Positions 25,500 through 34,272 of a stretch of 64,000 nt of DNA are shown here, piece by piece. The position numbers and the translations under genes were made by a program. Position 1 is the stretch's first letter, and every line of letters begins with the position of its first letter. Source of the stretch: Dactylosporangium sp040689395 (lineage in GTDB: Bacteria > Actinomycetota > Actinomycetes > Mycobacteriales > Micromonosporaceae); NCBI RefSeq assembly GCF_040689395.1, contig NZ_JBFAZX010000027.1:1-64000 (forward strand), given 5' to 3'. The notes beneath the pieces were generated by a model. The model saw only the letters and a list, made by a program, of their open reading frames with translations. It did not search any database and was not told where the DNA came from.

Positions 25500-27095
25500 T
25501 CACCCCCGCCCAGTCCGGCTCGATGAGGCTTCGCGCTGACCGACCCGGACCAGGCGCCCCAGTGCCGTGGCCAGCTCGACCCGGTCGTCGAACGGCAGCA
25601 CCTCGCCGTTGATCTCCTGGCCGCGCTCGTGGCCCTTGCCCAGCAGCGCGATCACGTCGCCGGGCTTGGCGTGCTTCACCGCATAGCCGATCGCCGCCCG
25701 GCGCCCGTCGACCTCGACCACGCTCGCCGGCCCGCCCGCGGCGCCGGCAAGGACCTCGGCGCGGATCGCGGCCGGGTCCTCGGTGCGCGGGTTGTCGTCG
25801 GTGACGATCACCAGATCGGCGCCCTGCGCGGCGGCCCGGCCCATGAGCGGGCGCTTGCCGCGGTCGCGGTCGCCGCCGGCCCCGACCACGCAGATCACCC
25901 GGCCGCCGCGGGAGGCCGCGAGCGACCGCAGCGCCTTGAGCACCTCGATCATGGCGTCGGGCTTGTGCGCGTAGTCCACGACACCGACCACGTCGCCGGG
26001 GGCCCCGGGGGCCCCGGGGGCGCTGACGCGCTCCATGCGGCCGGGCGAGCCGGGCGCGGCGGCGACGGCCCCGGCCGCGACGTCGAGGTCGACGCCGACC
26101 GCGACCAGGGACGCGATGGCCAGCAGGGCGTTGGCGACGTTGTGCCGCCCTGGCAGCTGTACTCCGGAGCGGACGGTCCGGCCGCGCCAGTGCACGTCGA
26201 ACGCCTGCCCGTAGCCGGCGACGGTCACGTTCGACACGCCGAAGTCCGCGGGGGCGTCGGTGGATGTGCCGGCAGGGGATTCACCCGCTACGGAATAGGT
26301 CCACGAGCCAGGCTTGCGCAGTCGCATTACCGACACGTCGTCGAGATTGAGGATCTCGACCGCGGCGCGGCCGTCGAACAGGCGGGCCTTCGCCGCGAAG
26401 TACGCCTCGACCGACGGGTGAAAGTCCAGGTGATCCAGGCCGAAGTTGGTGTATCCGGCCGCGGCGAAGCGCACCCCGCCCACCCGGCCGACCTCCAGCG
26501 CGTGGCTGGACACCTCCATCGCGACCGACTGCACGCCGCGCTCGAGCGCCGCGGCGAACAGGGCGTGCAGGTCGGTCGCCTCGGGCGTCGTGCGGATGCT
26601 GTCCACGCTCAGGTCACCCAGCCTGGTCTCGACGGTGCCGATCAGCCCAGTGACCTGGCCAGCGGCGCGCAGGCCGGCCTCGATGAGGTACGCCGTGGAG
26701 GTCTTGCCCGCGGTGCCGGTGATCCCGATCGTGGTCAGCCGGCGGGTGGGCTCGCCGTACACCTTGGAGGCGACGTCACCGAGCACGTCCCGCGGCCGGT
26801 CCACCACGATGAACGGCACGCCGGTGTCCGCGCGGACTGCGGCCTCAAACCCGGCACGGTCGGTGAGCACCGCGACCGCGCCGCGCCGCAGCGCCTCGGG
26901 GATGAAATCGGCCCCGTGTACCCGGGATCCGGGCAGCGCCGCGTAGAGGTCGCCGGGAAGTACTGAGGAACTACTGTGCGTAACCCCGGTGACCGCAACC
27001 TCTCCAGAGCCGCCCAGCTCAGCGATGAGCACGGGTCGGACATTCCGCGGACGGGGATAGCCGGGCACGGGGTCAGACCCTACCCGCACGCTCAC
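25500..27095 (-). CDS. murE: UDP-MurNAc-tripeptide synthetase MurE (diaminopimelate-adding)
   Basis: MurE adds the third stem residue. The product is 531 aa. The P-loop ITGTAGKTSTAYL is near 125, and the C-terminal domain has the motif DNPRTEDP near 434. In characterised MurEs, DNPR marks use of meso-diaminopimelate rather than lysine. A Gly-Ala-Pro run (APGAPGAPGD) near residue 360, encoded by alternating G and C runs at 25999-26024, is a local low-complexity insertion. The GTG at 27095 is 18 bp from the ftsI stop. The N-terminal about 20 residues before the UDP-binding fold are poorly supported, and a later start is possible. Confidence 0.94.
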   Translation of the reverse strand: MSVRVGSDPVPGYPRPRNVRPVLIAELGGSGEVAVTGVTHSSSSVLPGDLYAALPGSRVHGADFIPEALRRGAVAVLTDRAGFEAAVRADTGVPFIVVDRPRDVLGDVASKVYGEPTRRLTTIGITGTAGKTSTAYLIEAGLRAAGQVTGLIGTVETRLGDLSVDSIRTTPEATDLHALFAAALERGVQSVAMEVSSHALEVGRVGGVRFAAAGYTNFGLDHLDFHPSVEAYFAAKARLFDGRAAVEILNLDDVSVMRLRKPGSWTYSVAGESPAGTSTDAPADFGVSNVTVAGYGQAFDVHWRGRTVRSGVQLPGRHNVANALLAIASLVAVGVDLDVAAGAVAAAPGSPGRMERVSAPGAPGAPGDVVGVVDYAHKPDAMIEVLKALRSLAASRGGRVICVVGAGGDRDRGKRPLMGRAAAQGADLVIVTDDNPRTEDPAAIRAEVLAGAAGGPASVVEVDGRRAAIGYAVKHAKPGDVIALLGKGHERGQEINGEVLPFDDRVELATALGRLVRVGQREASSSRTGRG

Positions 27096-27113
27096 GCGGC
27101 CCCGGAGCCGGTG

Positions 27114-29627
27114 TCACGGGTAGATCGTGAGCTTCGGTGGTTCGGTGCCCGTCGGCAGAACACCGTAACTGGACAGCGTCAGCGCCATCATCTCCCTGAA
27201 TACCGGCGCCGCCACCGAGCCGCCCGCTCCGCTGCCGGGCACGTGCGCGATCACGGCGACCACGTAGCGGGGTGCATCGGCCGGCGCCATGCCGACGAAC
27301 GACACCACGTCGCCCTCAGCGTACCCACCATTCTGCGGCATCTTCGACGTTCCGGTCTTCCCCGCGATCCGGTACCCCGGGATCGCCGCCTTGTGCCCGG
27401 TGGCGTCGTCCAGCGTGGTCACGCCCTCCAGCATGGTCCGCAACTCCTGGGCCACCTGCGGGTCGAGCACCCGCCGGGTCTGCTGCACCGGCAGCTTCTG
27501 CGCGGTGCCGTCCGGCGCGATGATCTTGCGGACCAGCGTCGGCTGCACCCACAGGCCGTCGTTGGCGATGGCGCCGTACGCCGCCGCCATCTGCATCGTC
27601 GTGGTCGCCACGCCGTTGCCGAGCGGGATCGAGCCCGAGCTGGAGCCGCTCCACTTGTCCGGCGGCAGCAGCTGCCCGGGCGACTCGTTGAACAGCCCGA
27701 CGCCGGTGCGCTCGCCCAGACCGAACTTCCTCTGGTACTCGTACAGCTTGTCCTTGCCCAGCCGGTCCGCGACCGCGATGGTGCCGACGTTGGACGACAG
27801 CGCCAGGATGCCCGGGATGGTCATCTGGGTGCCGTCCTTCTGCGGCCGGCTGTCGGTGTAGGTGGTGTCGCCCCTCTTCACCTTCGAGTTCACCGTGATC
27901 GCGCTGCTCGGGGTGATGACCCCCTCCTGCAGTGCGGCACCCATGACGATCGCCTTGTGGATCGAGCCGGGGTCGAACACGGTCGCCGTGCACTGATCCT
28001 TCCACTGGCTACTATCCGGCGTCCGGCTGAGGTCGGCGGGGGCGAACGAGGGGTAGCTCGCCATCGCCATGACCTCCATCGTGTGCGCGTCGAGCACAAC
28101 GGCGGTGGCGAACTTGGCGTTGAGCGGCTTCATCCGCTCGGCGAGGGCGCCCTGCGCGGAGTACTGCAGGTCCGCGTCGATGGTCAGCTCAACGGAGCTG
28201 CCCGGGCGGGCCGGCTCCAGCTCCTCGTAGCCGGTAGGCAGCGGCTTGTCGAGCTCGCCCACGCCGTGCTCGTAGACGTGCAGCCCGTCGACGCCGTGCA
28301 GCACCGAGTCGTACTGCTTCTCGATGCCCAGCTGCCCGGACAGATCGGGGCGGGAGGTGTACCCGATGACGTTGGACGCCAGGTCGTAGCCGGGGATCTC
28401 GCGGCGCTCGTCGCGGGCCACCTTGAGCGCGCCGATGCGCAGCGCCGCGATGCGGTCGCCGTCGGCCACGTCGATCTGGTGCACGAGGTACTCGAAGCGT
28501 ACGTCGGTCTTGCCGTCCGCGGTCTTGTGCGGCGTCAGCTTGCGGACCAGGTCGGAGCGCAGCACGCCGTACTTGTCCAGGATCGAGAACAGCTTGTCGG
28601 CCAGGTCCTCGGGGTCCTTCACGGCCATCGGGTCCGCGGCGACATACCGGGTCTCGATCGAGTGCACGAGAATCCTGCCGTTGCGGTCGAGGATGGCGCC
28701 GCGGGAGGCGGGCAGCACGACCCGCGCCAGGCGGTCCTTGAGCCCCGCGGCGGCATACGCGCTGGCGTCGGTGAGCTGCAACTGCACCAGGCGGACCCCG
28801 ATGGTCGCGAACATGACCAGCGCCAGAACGGTGGCCACCCGCAGCCGGCGACGGGGCTCGGCGAGTTTGCGCGTCCGCGGGCGGCGCGCGAGCCGCGGCA
28901 ACCTGACCCGGCTCTGCCGCCGCGGCTTGCGGACGGGTGTCGCGGCTTCGCCGCCCCCTTCACGCGCGCCCGTGGCGCGGGCGCCTCCCTTCGGCGGTAG
29001 CCCGGCCCTGCTCCTGACGCCCGTGCGGACCGGAGTGCTCCGTTCCCCGCCGCTCGTCCGCCCGCTGACCGAACGGAGCGAGGCGTTGCGTTGCGTGGTG
29101 CTCCGGGGATCGCCGCCAGCACGACCCACGCCCGCACGACCGCCATCCGTGCGGACCGAAGGCTTGCGTTGCGTATCGCTCGCACGACCGCCGCCGGCAA
29201 GGCCCTCTTCCGGGCGGATCGGGGCGGTCCGTGCCGTACCGTTGCCACGAGCGCCGCCGGCACGCTTGGGATCGGTGCGGCGCGGCTGCTCGCTGCGGCC
29301 GCCCTGGATCACTTCCAGGGCCGGACGGAACGGGTCCTTGCGCCCGCCCGCCTCGACCGAGGCGTCGCGGACCGAGCGCCCGCGCGGGGTGTACCGCCTG
29401 GCCTCGGACATTGTGCCGCGCACCGGCGACTCCGCGGTACCGTTGCCGCGCTCTTCGGCTTTTCCGCCCCCCGTGCGGGATCGGGCGGAAGCACCGGCAC
29501 CCCCCGCGCCGGCGCGACCACCCGTCCGCTGCCGGCCGGCGTCACCCCCGCGACCGGCGGTATCCCTGCGCTCGGCGCCCCCACGCCGCTCGGTCCCGCT
29601 CCGCCGATCAGAAGTGTCGCCAGCCAT
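27114..29627 (-). CDS. ftsI: Class B penicillin-binding protein FtsI (PBP3) with long cytoplasmic tail
   Basis: This is the septal transpeptidase. The product is 837 aa, longer than the usual 600-700. The first about 260 residues are Arg/Gly/Ser/Thr-rich and disordered, with repeated TQRxxSxR-like segments. One transmembrane helix follows (about 260-283), then the PBP dimerisation domain, then the transpeptidase domain with SIHK (near 554), SSN (near 609) and KTGTS (near 756), so the active site is complete. The SxxK context (PGSIHK) differs from the common PGSTFK. The ATG at 29627 has GGAAG about 8 nt upstream. An internal ATG at 29411 would still leave a tail of about 190 residues. Confidence 0.92.
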   Translation of the reverse strand: MAGDTSDRRSGTERRGGAERRDTAGRGGDAGRQRTGGRAGAGGAGASARSRTGGGKAEERGNGTAESPVRGTMSEARRYTPRGRSVRDASVEAGGRKDPFRPALEVIQGGRSEQPRRTDPKRAGGARGNGTARTAPIRPEEGLAGGGRASDTQRKPSVRTDGGRAGVGRAGGDPRSTTQRNASLRSVSGRTSGGERSTPVRTGVRSRAGLPPKGGARATGAREGGGEAATPVRKPRRQSRVRLPRLARRPRTRKLAEPRRRLRVATVLALVMFATIGVRLVQLQLTDASAYAAAGLKDRLARVVLPASRGAILDRNGRILVHSIETRYVAADPMAVKDPEDLADKLFSILDKYGVLRSDLVRKLTPHKTADGKTDVRFEYLVHQIDVADGDRIAALRIGALKVARDERREIPGYDLASNVIGYTSRPDLSGQLGIEKQYDSVLHGVDGLHVYEHGVGELDKPLPTGYEELEPARPGSSVELTIDADLQYSAQGALAERMKPLNAKFATAVVLDAHTMEVMAMASYPSFAPADLSRTPDSSQWKDQCTATVFDPGSIHKAIVMGAALQEGVITPSSAITVNSKVKRGDTTYTDSRPQKDGTQMTIPGILALSSNVGTIAVADRLGKDKLYEYQRKFGLGERTGVGLFNESPGQLLPPDKWSGSSSGSIPLGNGVATTTMQMAAAYGAIANDGLWVQPTLVRKIIAPDGTAQKLPVQQTRRVLDPQVAQELRTMLEGVTTLDDATGHKAAIPGYRIAGKTGTSKMPQNGGYAEGDVVSFVGMAPADAPRYVVAVIAHVPGSGAGGSVAAPVFREMMALTLSSYGVLPTGTEPPKLTIYP

Positions 29628-29678
29628 CGTTCCGACTTCCGTTCGTTCGTCCGCTATGGACTTCGATGGTTCCCTGCG

Positions 29679-30230
29679 TTACTTGCTCGGTCCGGGCATC
29701 TCCAGCCTGGTGCCGTCGGGCAGCACCAGGAGCATCGGCGTGCGCGAGGGCACGAGGCCCAGCTGCTTCGCCCGCGACGCGAGCGTCACCGGCGACTCCT
29801 TGTTGGCCAGGTCGCTGCGCACCCGCTCCTCGTCGCGGTCGAGGGTGCTCTGCTTGCTCTTCAACGCGTCGAGCTTGAACGCGTTCTCGGCGATCCGCGT
29901 GTTGAGCACCAGAATGCCGACGACTCCGGTGAGCACCAGCACGAGCACGAGTGCCACGAAGGGCGCCCGCGGCGCACTGACCGGTACCGGCGGCGCCACC
30001 CGCAGCCGCGCGGATGTCTGCTTCGTCTCGGGCGCGTGCCGTTGCGGTTCGGCATCCGGATTCGTGGTCTCGTGCTCCGGCTGCAGTGCCGTCGCACCGT
30101 TGATCGGGTAGTCCCGTCGCTGCTGCTCGATCTCCTCAGCGGCGCGCGCCGTGGTCCGGCCCCCCGACCGCGGTGCGCCTTGCTGAGCCCTGCTCTGCCG
30201 GCTGGCCGGCAGTGTCGTCACGTTCATCAC
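29679..30230 (-). CDS. ftsL: Cell division protein FtsL-like
   Basis: This is the small divisome membrane protein between rsmH and ftsI. The product is 183 aa. A disordered, charged N-terminus of about 85 residues precedes one transmembrane helix (about 88-110) and a short periplasmic leucine-rich coiled coil (FKLDALKSKQSTLDRDEERV). Sequence conservation in the family is weak, so identity rests on topology and position. Start options are GTG (30230, GTGA overlap with the rsmH stop) and ATG (30227). The gap to ftsI is 51 bp. Confidence 0.85.
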   Translation of the reverse strand: MMNVTTLPASRQSRAQQGAPRSGGRTTARAAEEIEQQRRDYPINGATALQPEHETTNPDAEPQRHAPETKQTSARLRVAPPVPVSAPRAPFVALVLVLVLTGVVGILVLNTRIAENAFKLDALKSKQSTLDRDEERVRSDLANKESPVTLASRAKQLGLVPSRTPMLLVLPDGTRLEMPGPSK

Positions 30231-31210
30231 ACCTCCCCCAATGTGTCTGTCCGGTCTCCCGTTGGATTCGGACGTTGCTTGCGTTCCACGGCGCGTAGTC
30301 GCACGGACGCCGCGCGCGGGTTGGCCGCTGTTTCGGCCGCGCCGGGAAGCTCGGCCCCCCGGGTGAGCGCCCGCAGCTCCGGTTCGCTGCCGGGCGGCTC
30401 GAACGGCAGCTCGACCGGCACGGTCGAGCGGGTCCGCTCCGCGATCGCCTGTTTGACCAGGCGGTCCTCGAGCGATTGGTACGACAGCACAACCAGCCGG
30501 CCCCCGGGCCGCAGCACGTCCAGCGCCGCGGGGATCGCCCGCTCGAGGACCGCGAGCTCGCGGTTTACCTCGATGCGCAGCGCCTGGAAGGTCCGTTTGG
30601 CCGGGTGCCCGCCGGTGCGCCGGGCCGGCGCCGGGATCGCCTCGCGGACCAGTTCGGCTAGGCGGGCCGAGCTGGTCAGCGGGGACTTCGCCCGCTCCCG
30701 GACGATCGACGCGGCGATGCGGGAGGCGAACTTCTCCTCCCCGTACACACGCAGGACCCTGGCGAGCTCGCCGTGGCTGTAGGTGTTGAGCACCTCGGCC
30801 GCGGTCATGCCACTCGTCTGGTCCATGCGCATGTCCAGCGGTGCGTCCTGGGCATAGGCGAACCCACGCTCGGCGTCGTCGAGCTGCATCGACGACACGC
30901 CCAGGTCGAACAGGCCGGCGTCGATCCGCTCCCCGGCGAGCACCTCGGGCAGCTCGTCGTAGACGGCGTGCACGAGGCGGATCCGGTCGGCGAAGGGCGC
31001 CAGCCGCCGGCCCGCCAGGCCCAGGGCCTGCGGGTCGCGGTCCAGGCCCAGCAGCCGGGCCTGCGGGTGGGCGCGCAGCACCGCCTCGGCATGACCGCCG
31101 AGGCCGAGCGTGGCGTCCAGATACAGCGCTCCGGGGCGGGTCAAGGCCGGGGCGAGCAGCTCGAGGCAGCGCTCGAGCAGCACGGGCACGTGAACGTCCC
31201 GCTCCCCCAT
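30227..31210 (-). CDS. rsmH: 16S rRNA (cytosine-1402-N4)-methyltransferase RsmH (MraW)
   Basis: The product is 327 aa. It uses SAM to methylate C1402 of 16S rRNA. The N-terminal HVPVLLERCLELL motif and SAM-binding LDATLGLGGHAEAVL are present, followed by the family blocks FDLGVSSMQLDDAERGF and PLDMRMD. The late motif LSYQSLEDRLVKQ is intact. The ATG at 31210 is preceded by GGGGGG. A longer open frame upstream has no family similarity. A 199-bp gap separates it from mraZ with no other gene visible. It heads the dense part of the dcw cluster. Confidence 0.95.
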   Translation of the reverse strand: MGERDVHVPVLLERCLELLAPALTRPGALYLDATLGLGGHAEAVLRAHPQARLLGLDRDPQALGLAGRRLAPFADRIRLVHAVYDELPEVLAGERIDAGLFDLGVSSMQLDDAERGFAYAQDAPLDMRMDQTSGMTAAEVLNTYSHGELARVLRVYGEEKFASRIAASIVRERAKSPLTSSARLAELVREAIPAPARRTGGHPAKRTFQALRIEVNRELAVLERAIPAALDVLRPGGRLVVLSYQSLEDRLVKQAIAERTRSTVPVELPFEPPGSEPELRALTRGAELPGAAETAANPRAASVRLRAVERKQRPNPTGDRTDTLGEV

Positions 31211-31409
31211 CGTCGACCCCCCTGCCGACGGCGGGTCCGCGGCCCGCCGTGATGCTGAACCCTGCTGAGTGCGAAAGCGCCGTACCGCCAGCTCCCCATC
31301 CGCTCCTCCGCCCTGGCGCCGGGGAAGTGGCGTCAGGACTTCGAGAGACTCTGAGCGGCTGGAGAGCTGCCGATACGGCGGCCTCAAAGTCGGTTACTGC
31401 AGTTGGACC

Positions 31410-31841
31410 TCACAGCCCTCCCGGCAGCACCCCCTCCTCGATGCCCGCGAAGTCCTCCTCGCTTTCGGCGAGGTAGCTGTCCCAGGCCTGGCGATCCCAG
31501 ATCTCCACCCGGGTGCTCGCCCCGATCACGACGAGTTCGCGCTCCAGCCCGGCATACTCGCGAAGATGCTGCGGGATGGTGACCCGGCCCTGCCGGTCAG
31601 GAACCTCGTCGTGAGCGCTGGCGAAGAACACCCGGCTGTAGGCGCGGGCCGCCTTGTTCGTCATCGGCGTGGCGCGAAGCTGTTCGGCGATCCGGGCGAA
31701 TTCGGGGCCGGGAAACACGTAGAGGCAGCGCTCCTGTCCCTTGGTGATCACGACACCTCCCGCCAGTTCGTCCCGAAACTTGGCCGGCAGGATCAACCGG
31801 CCCTTTTCGTCCAGGCGAGGAGTGTGGGTGCCCAAGAACAT
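31410..31841 (-). CDS. mraZ: Transcriptional regulator MraZ
   Basis: The product is 143 aa, two SpoVT-AbrB repeats: the first starts MFLGTHTPRLDEKGRLILPAKFRDEL and the second contains PDRQGRVTIPQHLREYAGL. MraZ is a DNA-binding repressor of its own dcw operon in characterised bacteria, recognising short G-rich direct repeats spaced 10 bp. Such an array lies inside the promoter at 31914-31945. The ATG at 31841 is preceded by GGGGTGG. A much longer open frame reaching 32297 is rejected because it lacks domain similarity and crosses the promoter. Confidence 0.95.
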   Translation of the reverse strand: MFLGTHTPRLDEKGRLILPAKFRDELAGGVVITKGQERCLYVFPGPEFARIAEQLRATPMTNKAARAYSRVFFASAHDEVPDRQGRVTIPQHLREYAGLERELVVIGASTRVEIWDRQAWDSYLAESEEDFAGIEEGVLPGGL

Positions 31842-31913
31842 GCGGCATCCACCCCTTCCCACCGCGAACGGTTCCCCCTGGGGCCGGCCGAGCCCCCCGG
31901 CTCCGCCATCGCG

Positions 31914-31945
31914 CTCCACTGTACTCCACTTCCCTCCACCGTCAA
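31914..31945 (-). promoter_or_regulatory. mraZ promoter with three MraZ-type boxes
   Basis: On the minus strand TTGACG (31945-31940) and TACAGT (31923-31918) are separated by 16 bp. Three GTGGAG boxes begin at 31939, 31929 and 31919, an exact 10-bp period. Two fill the spacer and one overlaps the -10 and start region. This matches the known MraZ operator architecture (short direct repeats on one DNA face) and would block polymerase. Transcript start is expected near 31911, about 70 nt before the mraZ ATG. Confidence 0.8.
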
Positions 31946-32124
31946 CGGAAAACCACCCGGTCCGCCCGGGGCGCGGGTGAAGAATTCCCACGTCAGAAGG
32001 GGTGACGCCGGGTGGAGGACCTCGGGCGTGCCCGTTCGGTGGAGGGCGTTGCCAAGGGCCAAAATTCGGGCTAAACGCCCAGGGATTCCACGTTCTCCGC
32101 CCGCGGCGGCGTTTCCGCGGCCGC

Positions 32125-32150
32125 GGTGGAGGAAAGTGGTGGGTCACGGA
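32125..32150 (+). promoter_or_regulatory. Second MraZ-box-like array facing murT
   Basis: On the plus strand GTGGAG (32125), GTGGTG (32135) and ACGGAG (32145) recur at exact 10-bp spacing. The first 16 bp match the mraZ array at 14 of 16 positions; the third box is weak. It lies just upstream of the probable murT promoter. Binding by MraZ is inferred. Confidence 0.45.
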
Positions 32151-32165
32151 GAGCCCGTAGTCCCG

Positions 32166-32194
32166 TTGGGAGTGTCGCGCCGTCCGGGTAGGGT
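32166..32194 (+). promoter_or_regulatory. Probable murT-gatD promoter
   Basis: TTGGGA (32166-32171) and TAGGGT (32189-32194) are spaced 17 bp, giving a transcript start about 25 nt before the murT ATG. The 383-bp divergent gap 31842-32224 holds this promoter, the mraZ promoter and the two box arrays; no gene is visible there. Confidence 0.6.
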
Positions 32195-32224
32195 CAGCGC
32201 ATCGCCGAACACCGTGGAAGCGAG

Positions 32225-33469
32225 ATGACGGACAACAAGCTGCCGATGCGGGCGAAGCTCGCCACCTCACTGTCGCGCGGCGCCGCCGCGCTGTCACGCG
32301 CCACCGGCCGGGGCGACGGTTCGGTCATCGGCGGCCGGATCGGCCTCATGATCGATCCGAACCTGCTCGCGGAGCTCGCCGCGGGCCGCCAGATCGCCCT
32401 GGTCTCCGGCACCAACGGCAAGACGACCACCACCCGGCTCACCGCTGCGGCCATGGGCGTGCTCGGCCCGGTCGCGACCAACAGCCTCGGCGCCAACATG
32501 CCGACCGGGCACACCTCGGCCCTGGCCAAGGCCGGCGCCACGCCGTATGCGGTGCTCGAGGTTGACGAGCACTACCTCAAGCAGGTGCTGGACCAGACCC
32601 AGCCGAAGGTCGTCGCGCTGCTCAACCTGAGCCGCGACCAGCTCGACCGGGCCAAGGAGGTCGCGATGATGGCGGCCCTGTGGCGCGACGCGCTGCCCGG
32701 CCGCGGCCTGCACATCGTCGCCAACGCCGACGACCCGATGGTGGTCTGGGCGGTGGGCAAGGCGATCGCCGACGGCACCGGGGTCACCTGGGTCGCCGCC
32801 GGCCAGCGCTTCCACGACGACTCCTGGGTGTGCCCGGAGTGCGGCGGCTCGATCGAGCGCAACGGCGAGCAGTGGGCGTGCGTGGAGGGCAACCTGAGCC
32901 GTCCGGCGCCGCACTGGACGATCAGCGGCGAGGGCGTGGTCGACGACACCGGCACGTATCACCACGTCCTGCTGCAACTGCCCGGCCGGGTGAACCGCGC
33001 GAACGCGGCGACCGCGCTCGCCGTGGCGGCACAGTTCGGCGTAGCGCCGGCGAAGGCGGTGCCGGAGCTGGCGAAGGTCGCCTCGGTCGCCGGCCGCTAC
33101 GCGGTCGTGGTCCGCGACGGGCGCACCATCCGGCTGCTGCTGGCCAAGAACCCAGCCGGCTGGCTGGAGTCCTTCGACATGGCCGAGGACGTGCCGACGC
33201 TGCTGTCCATCAACGCCCGGGACCCCGACGGCCTCGACACGTCGTGGCTCTACGACGTCGACTTCTCGCCGCTGCGCGGCCGCCGCGTGCTGATCACCGG
33301 CGACCGGGCCATGGACCTGGCCGTGCGCCTCGAGGTCAACGAGGTCCGCTTCGAGCACGTACGCTCGTTCGGCCAGGCCCTTTCGCTGGTACCGCCGGGC
33401 CGGCTCGAGGTCATCGCCAACTACACCGCGTTCCAGGACATCCGAGCGGAGCTCGACCGTGTCAACTGA
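32225..33469 (+). CDS. murT: Lipid II isoglutaminyl synthase subunit MurT
   Basis: MurT is the Mur-ligase-like subunit that, with GatD, amidates the D-Glu of lipid II to D-isoGln. The product is 414 aa. The P-loop SGTNGKTTTTR is at 61-71, the ADP motif region includes LLNLSRDQLDRAKEV, and a DUF1727 domain occupies the C-terminal third. The inserted zinc-ribbon region has CPECGG near 203 but only one later Cys (WACVEG), so one of the usual four ligands is missing. The ATG at 32225 follows GAAGCGAG. The gatD start overlaps by 11 bp. Confidence 0.93.
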   Translation: MTDNKLPMRAKLATSLSRGAAALSRATGRGDGSVIGGRIGLMIDPNLLAELAAGRQIALVSGTNGKTTTTRLTAAAMGVLGPVATNSLGANMPTGHTSALAKAGATPYAVLEVDEHYLKQVLDQTQPKVVALLNLSRDQLDRAKEVAMMAALWRDALPGRGLHIVANADDPMVVWAVGKAIADGTGVTWVAAGQRFHDDSWVCPECGGSIERNGEQWACVEGNLSRPAPHWTISGEGVVDDTGTYHHVLLQLPGRVNRANAATALAVAAQFGVAPAKAVPELAKVASVAGRYAVVVRDGRTIRLLLAKNPAGWLESFDMAEDVPTLLSINARDPDGLDTSWLYDVDFSPLRGRRVLITGDRAMDLAVRLEVNEVRFEHVRSFGQALSLVPPGRLEVIANYTAFQDIRAELDRVN

Positions 33470-34169
33470 GTCCCATCTGCGCCTGATCTGGCTGTATCCG
33501 GACCTGCTGTCCACGTACGGCGACCGTGGCAACCTGCTCATCCTGGCCCGCCGTGCCGACCTTCGTGGCCTGCCGGTCGAGTGCACCGAGGTGCGCGCCG
33601 ACCAACCGGTCCCGACCAACGGCGACGTGTACCTGATCGGCGGCGGCGAGGACGGCCCGCAGGCCCTCGCGGCACAGCGTCTGGCCAACGACGGCGGCCT
33701 GCGCCGCGCGGTCGAGCGCGGCGCGACGGTCTTCGCCGTGTGCGCGGGCTACCAGTTGCTCGGCCGCTCGTTCTTCGCGAAGGGCGCGAAGTATCCGGGC
33801 CTGGGCCTGCTCGACATCGACTCGGACCGCGGCGAGACCCGGGCGGTCGGCGAGCTGACCGGCGAGATGCACCCGGCGCTGGGCCTGCCGACGCTGACGG
33901 GCTTCGAGAACCACGGCGGGCGCACCCACCTCGGCCCGGGCGTGAAGCCCCTGGCGCGGGTGACGACGGGCATCGGCAACGACGGCCAGTCGGAGGGCGC
34001 CTGGAACGGCCGGATCCTGGGCACGTATTCGCACGGCCCGGCGCTGGCCCGCAACCCCGCCATCGCCGACCTGCTGCTGCGCTGGTCGACCGGCCAGACG
34101 ATGGAGCCGATCGACGACCGCTGGCCCACGGCGCTGCGCAACGAGCGCCTGTCCGCGGCCTCGAAGTAG
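33459..34169 (+). CDS. gatD: Lipid II isoglutaminyl synthase glutaminase subunit GatD
   Basis: This class I glutamine amidotransferase supplies ammonia to MurT. The product is 236 aa. The nucleophile is Cys95 in FAVCAGYQLLG and the catalytic His192 is in GTYSHGPALARNP; the positions match the characterised Staphylococcus enzyme (Cys94, His189). The GTG at 33459 overlaps murT by 11 bp, implying translational coupling. The operon ends at a hairpin shared with the convergent leuS. Confidence 0.93.
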   Translation: MSTESHLRLIWLYPDLLSTYGDRGNLLILARRADLRGLPVECTEVRADQPVPTNGDVYLIGGGEDGPQALAAQRLANDGGLRRAVERGATVFAVCAGYQLLGRSFFAKGAKYPGLGLLDIDSDRGETRAVGELTGEMHPALGLPTLTGFENHGGRTHLGPGVKPLARVTTGIGNDGQSEGAWNGRILGTYSHGPALARNPAIADLLLRWSTGQTMEPIDDRWPTALRNERLSAASK

Positions 34170-34224
34170 CCCCGAGCCCGTCCGTTTCGCAGCGCGGAAA
34201 TCTCGCAGGGAAGCAACACGAAGA

Positions 34225-34260
34225 AGAAGGCCGGTCCGAAGAGATACGGACCGGCCTTCT
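34225..34260. terminator. Bidirectional terminator between gatD and leuS
   Basis: AGAAGGCCGGTCCG (34225-34238) and CGGACCGGCCTTCT (34247-34260) form a perfect 14-bp stem with an 8-nt loop. It lies in the 103-bp convergent gap. Short A/T tracts on each side make it usable in both directions. Confidence 0.75.
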
Positions 34261-34272
34261 CTCGTCAGTGCG

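Noticed and set aside
31842..32297. Longer MraZ start at 32297
   Set aside because: It would cross the mraZ promoter and the divergent murT gene and adds no MraZ-like sequence.
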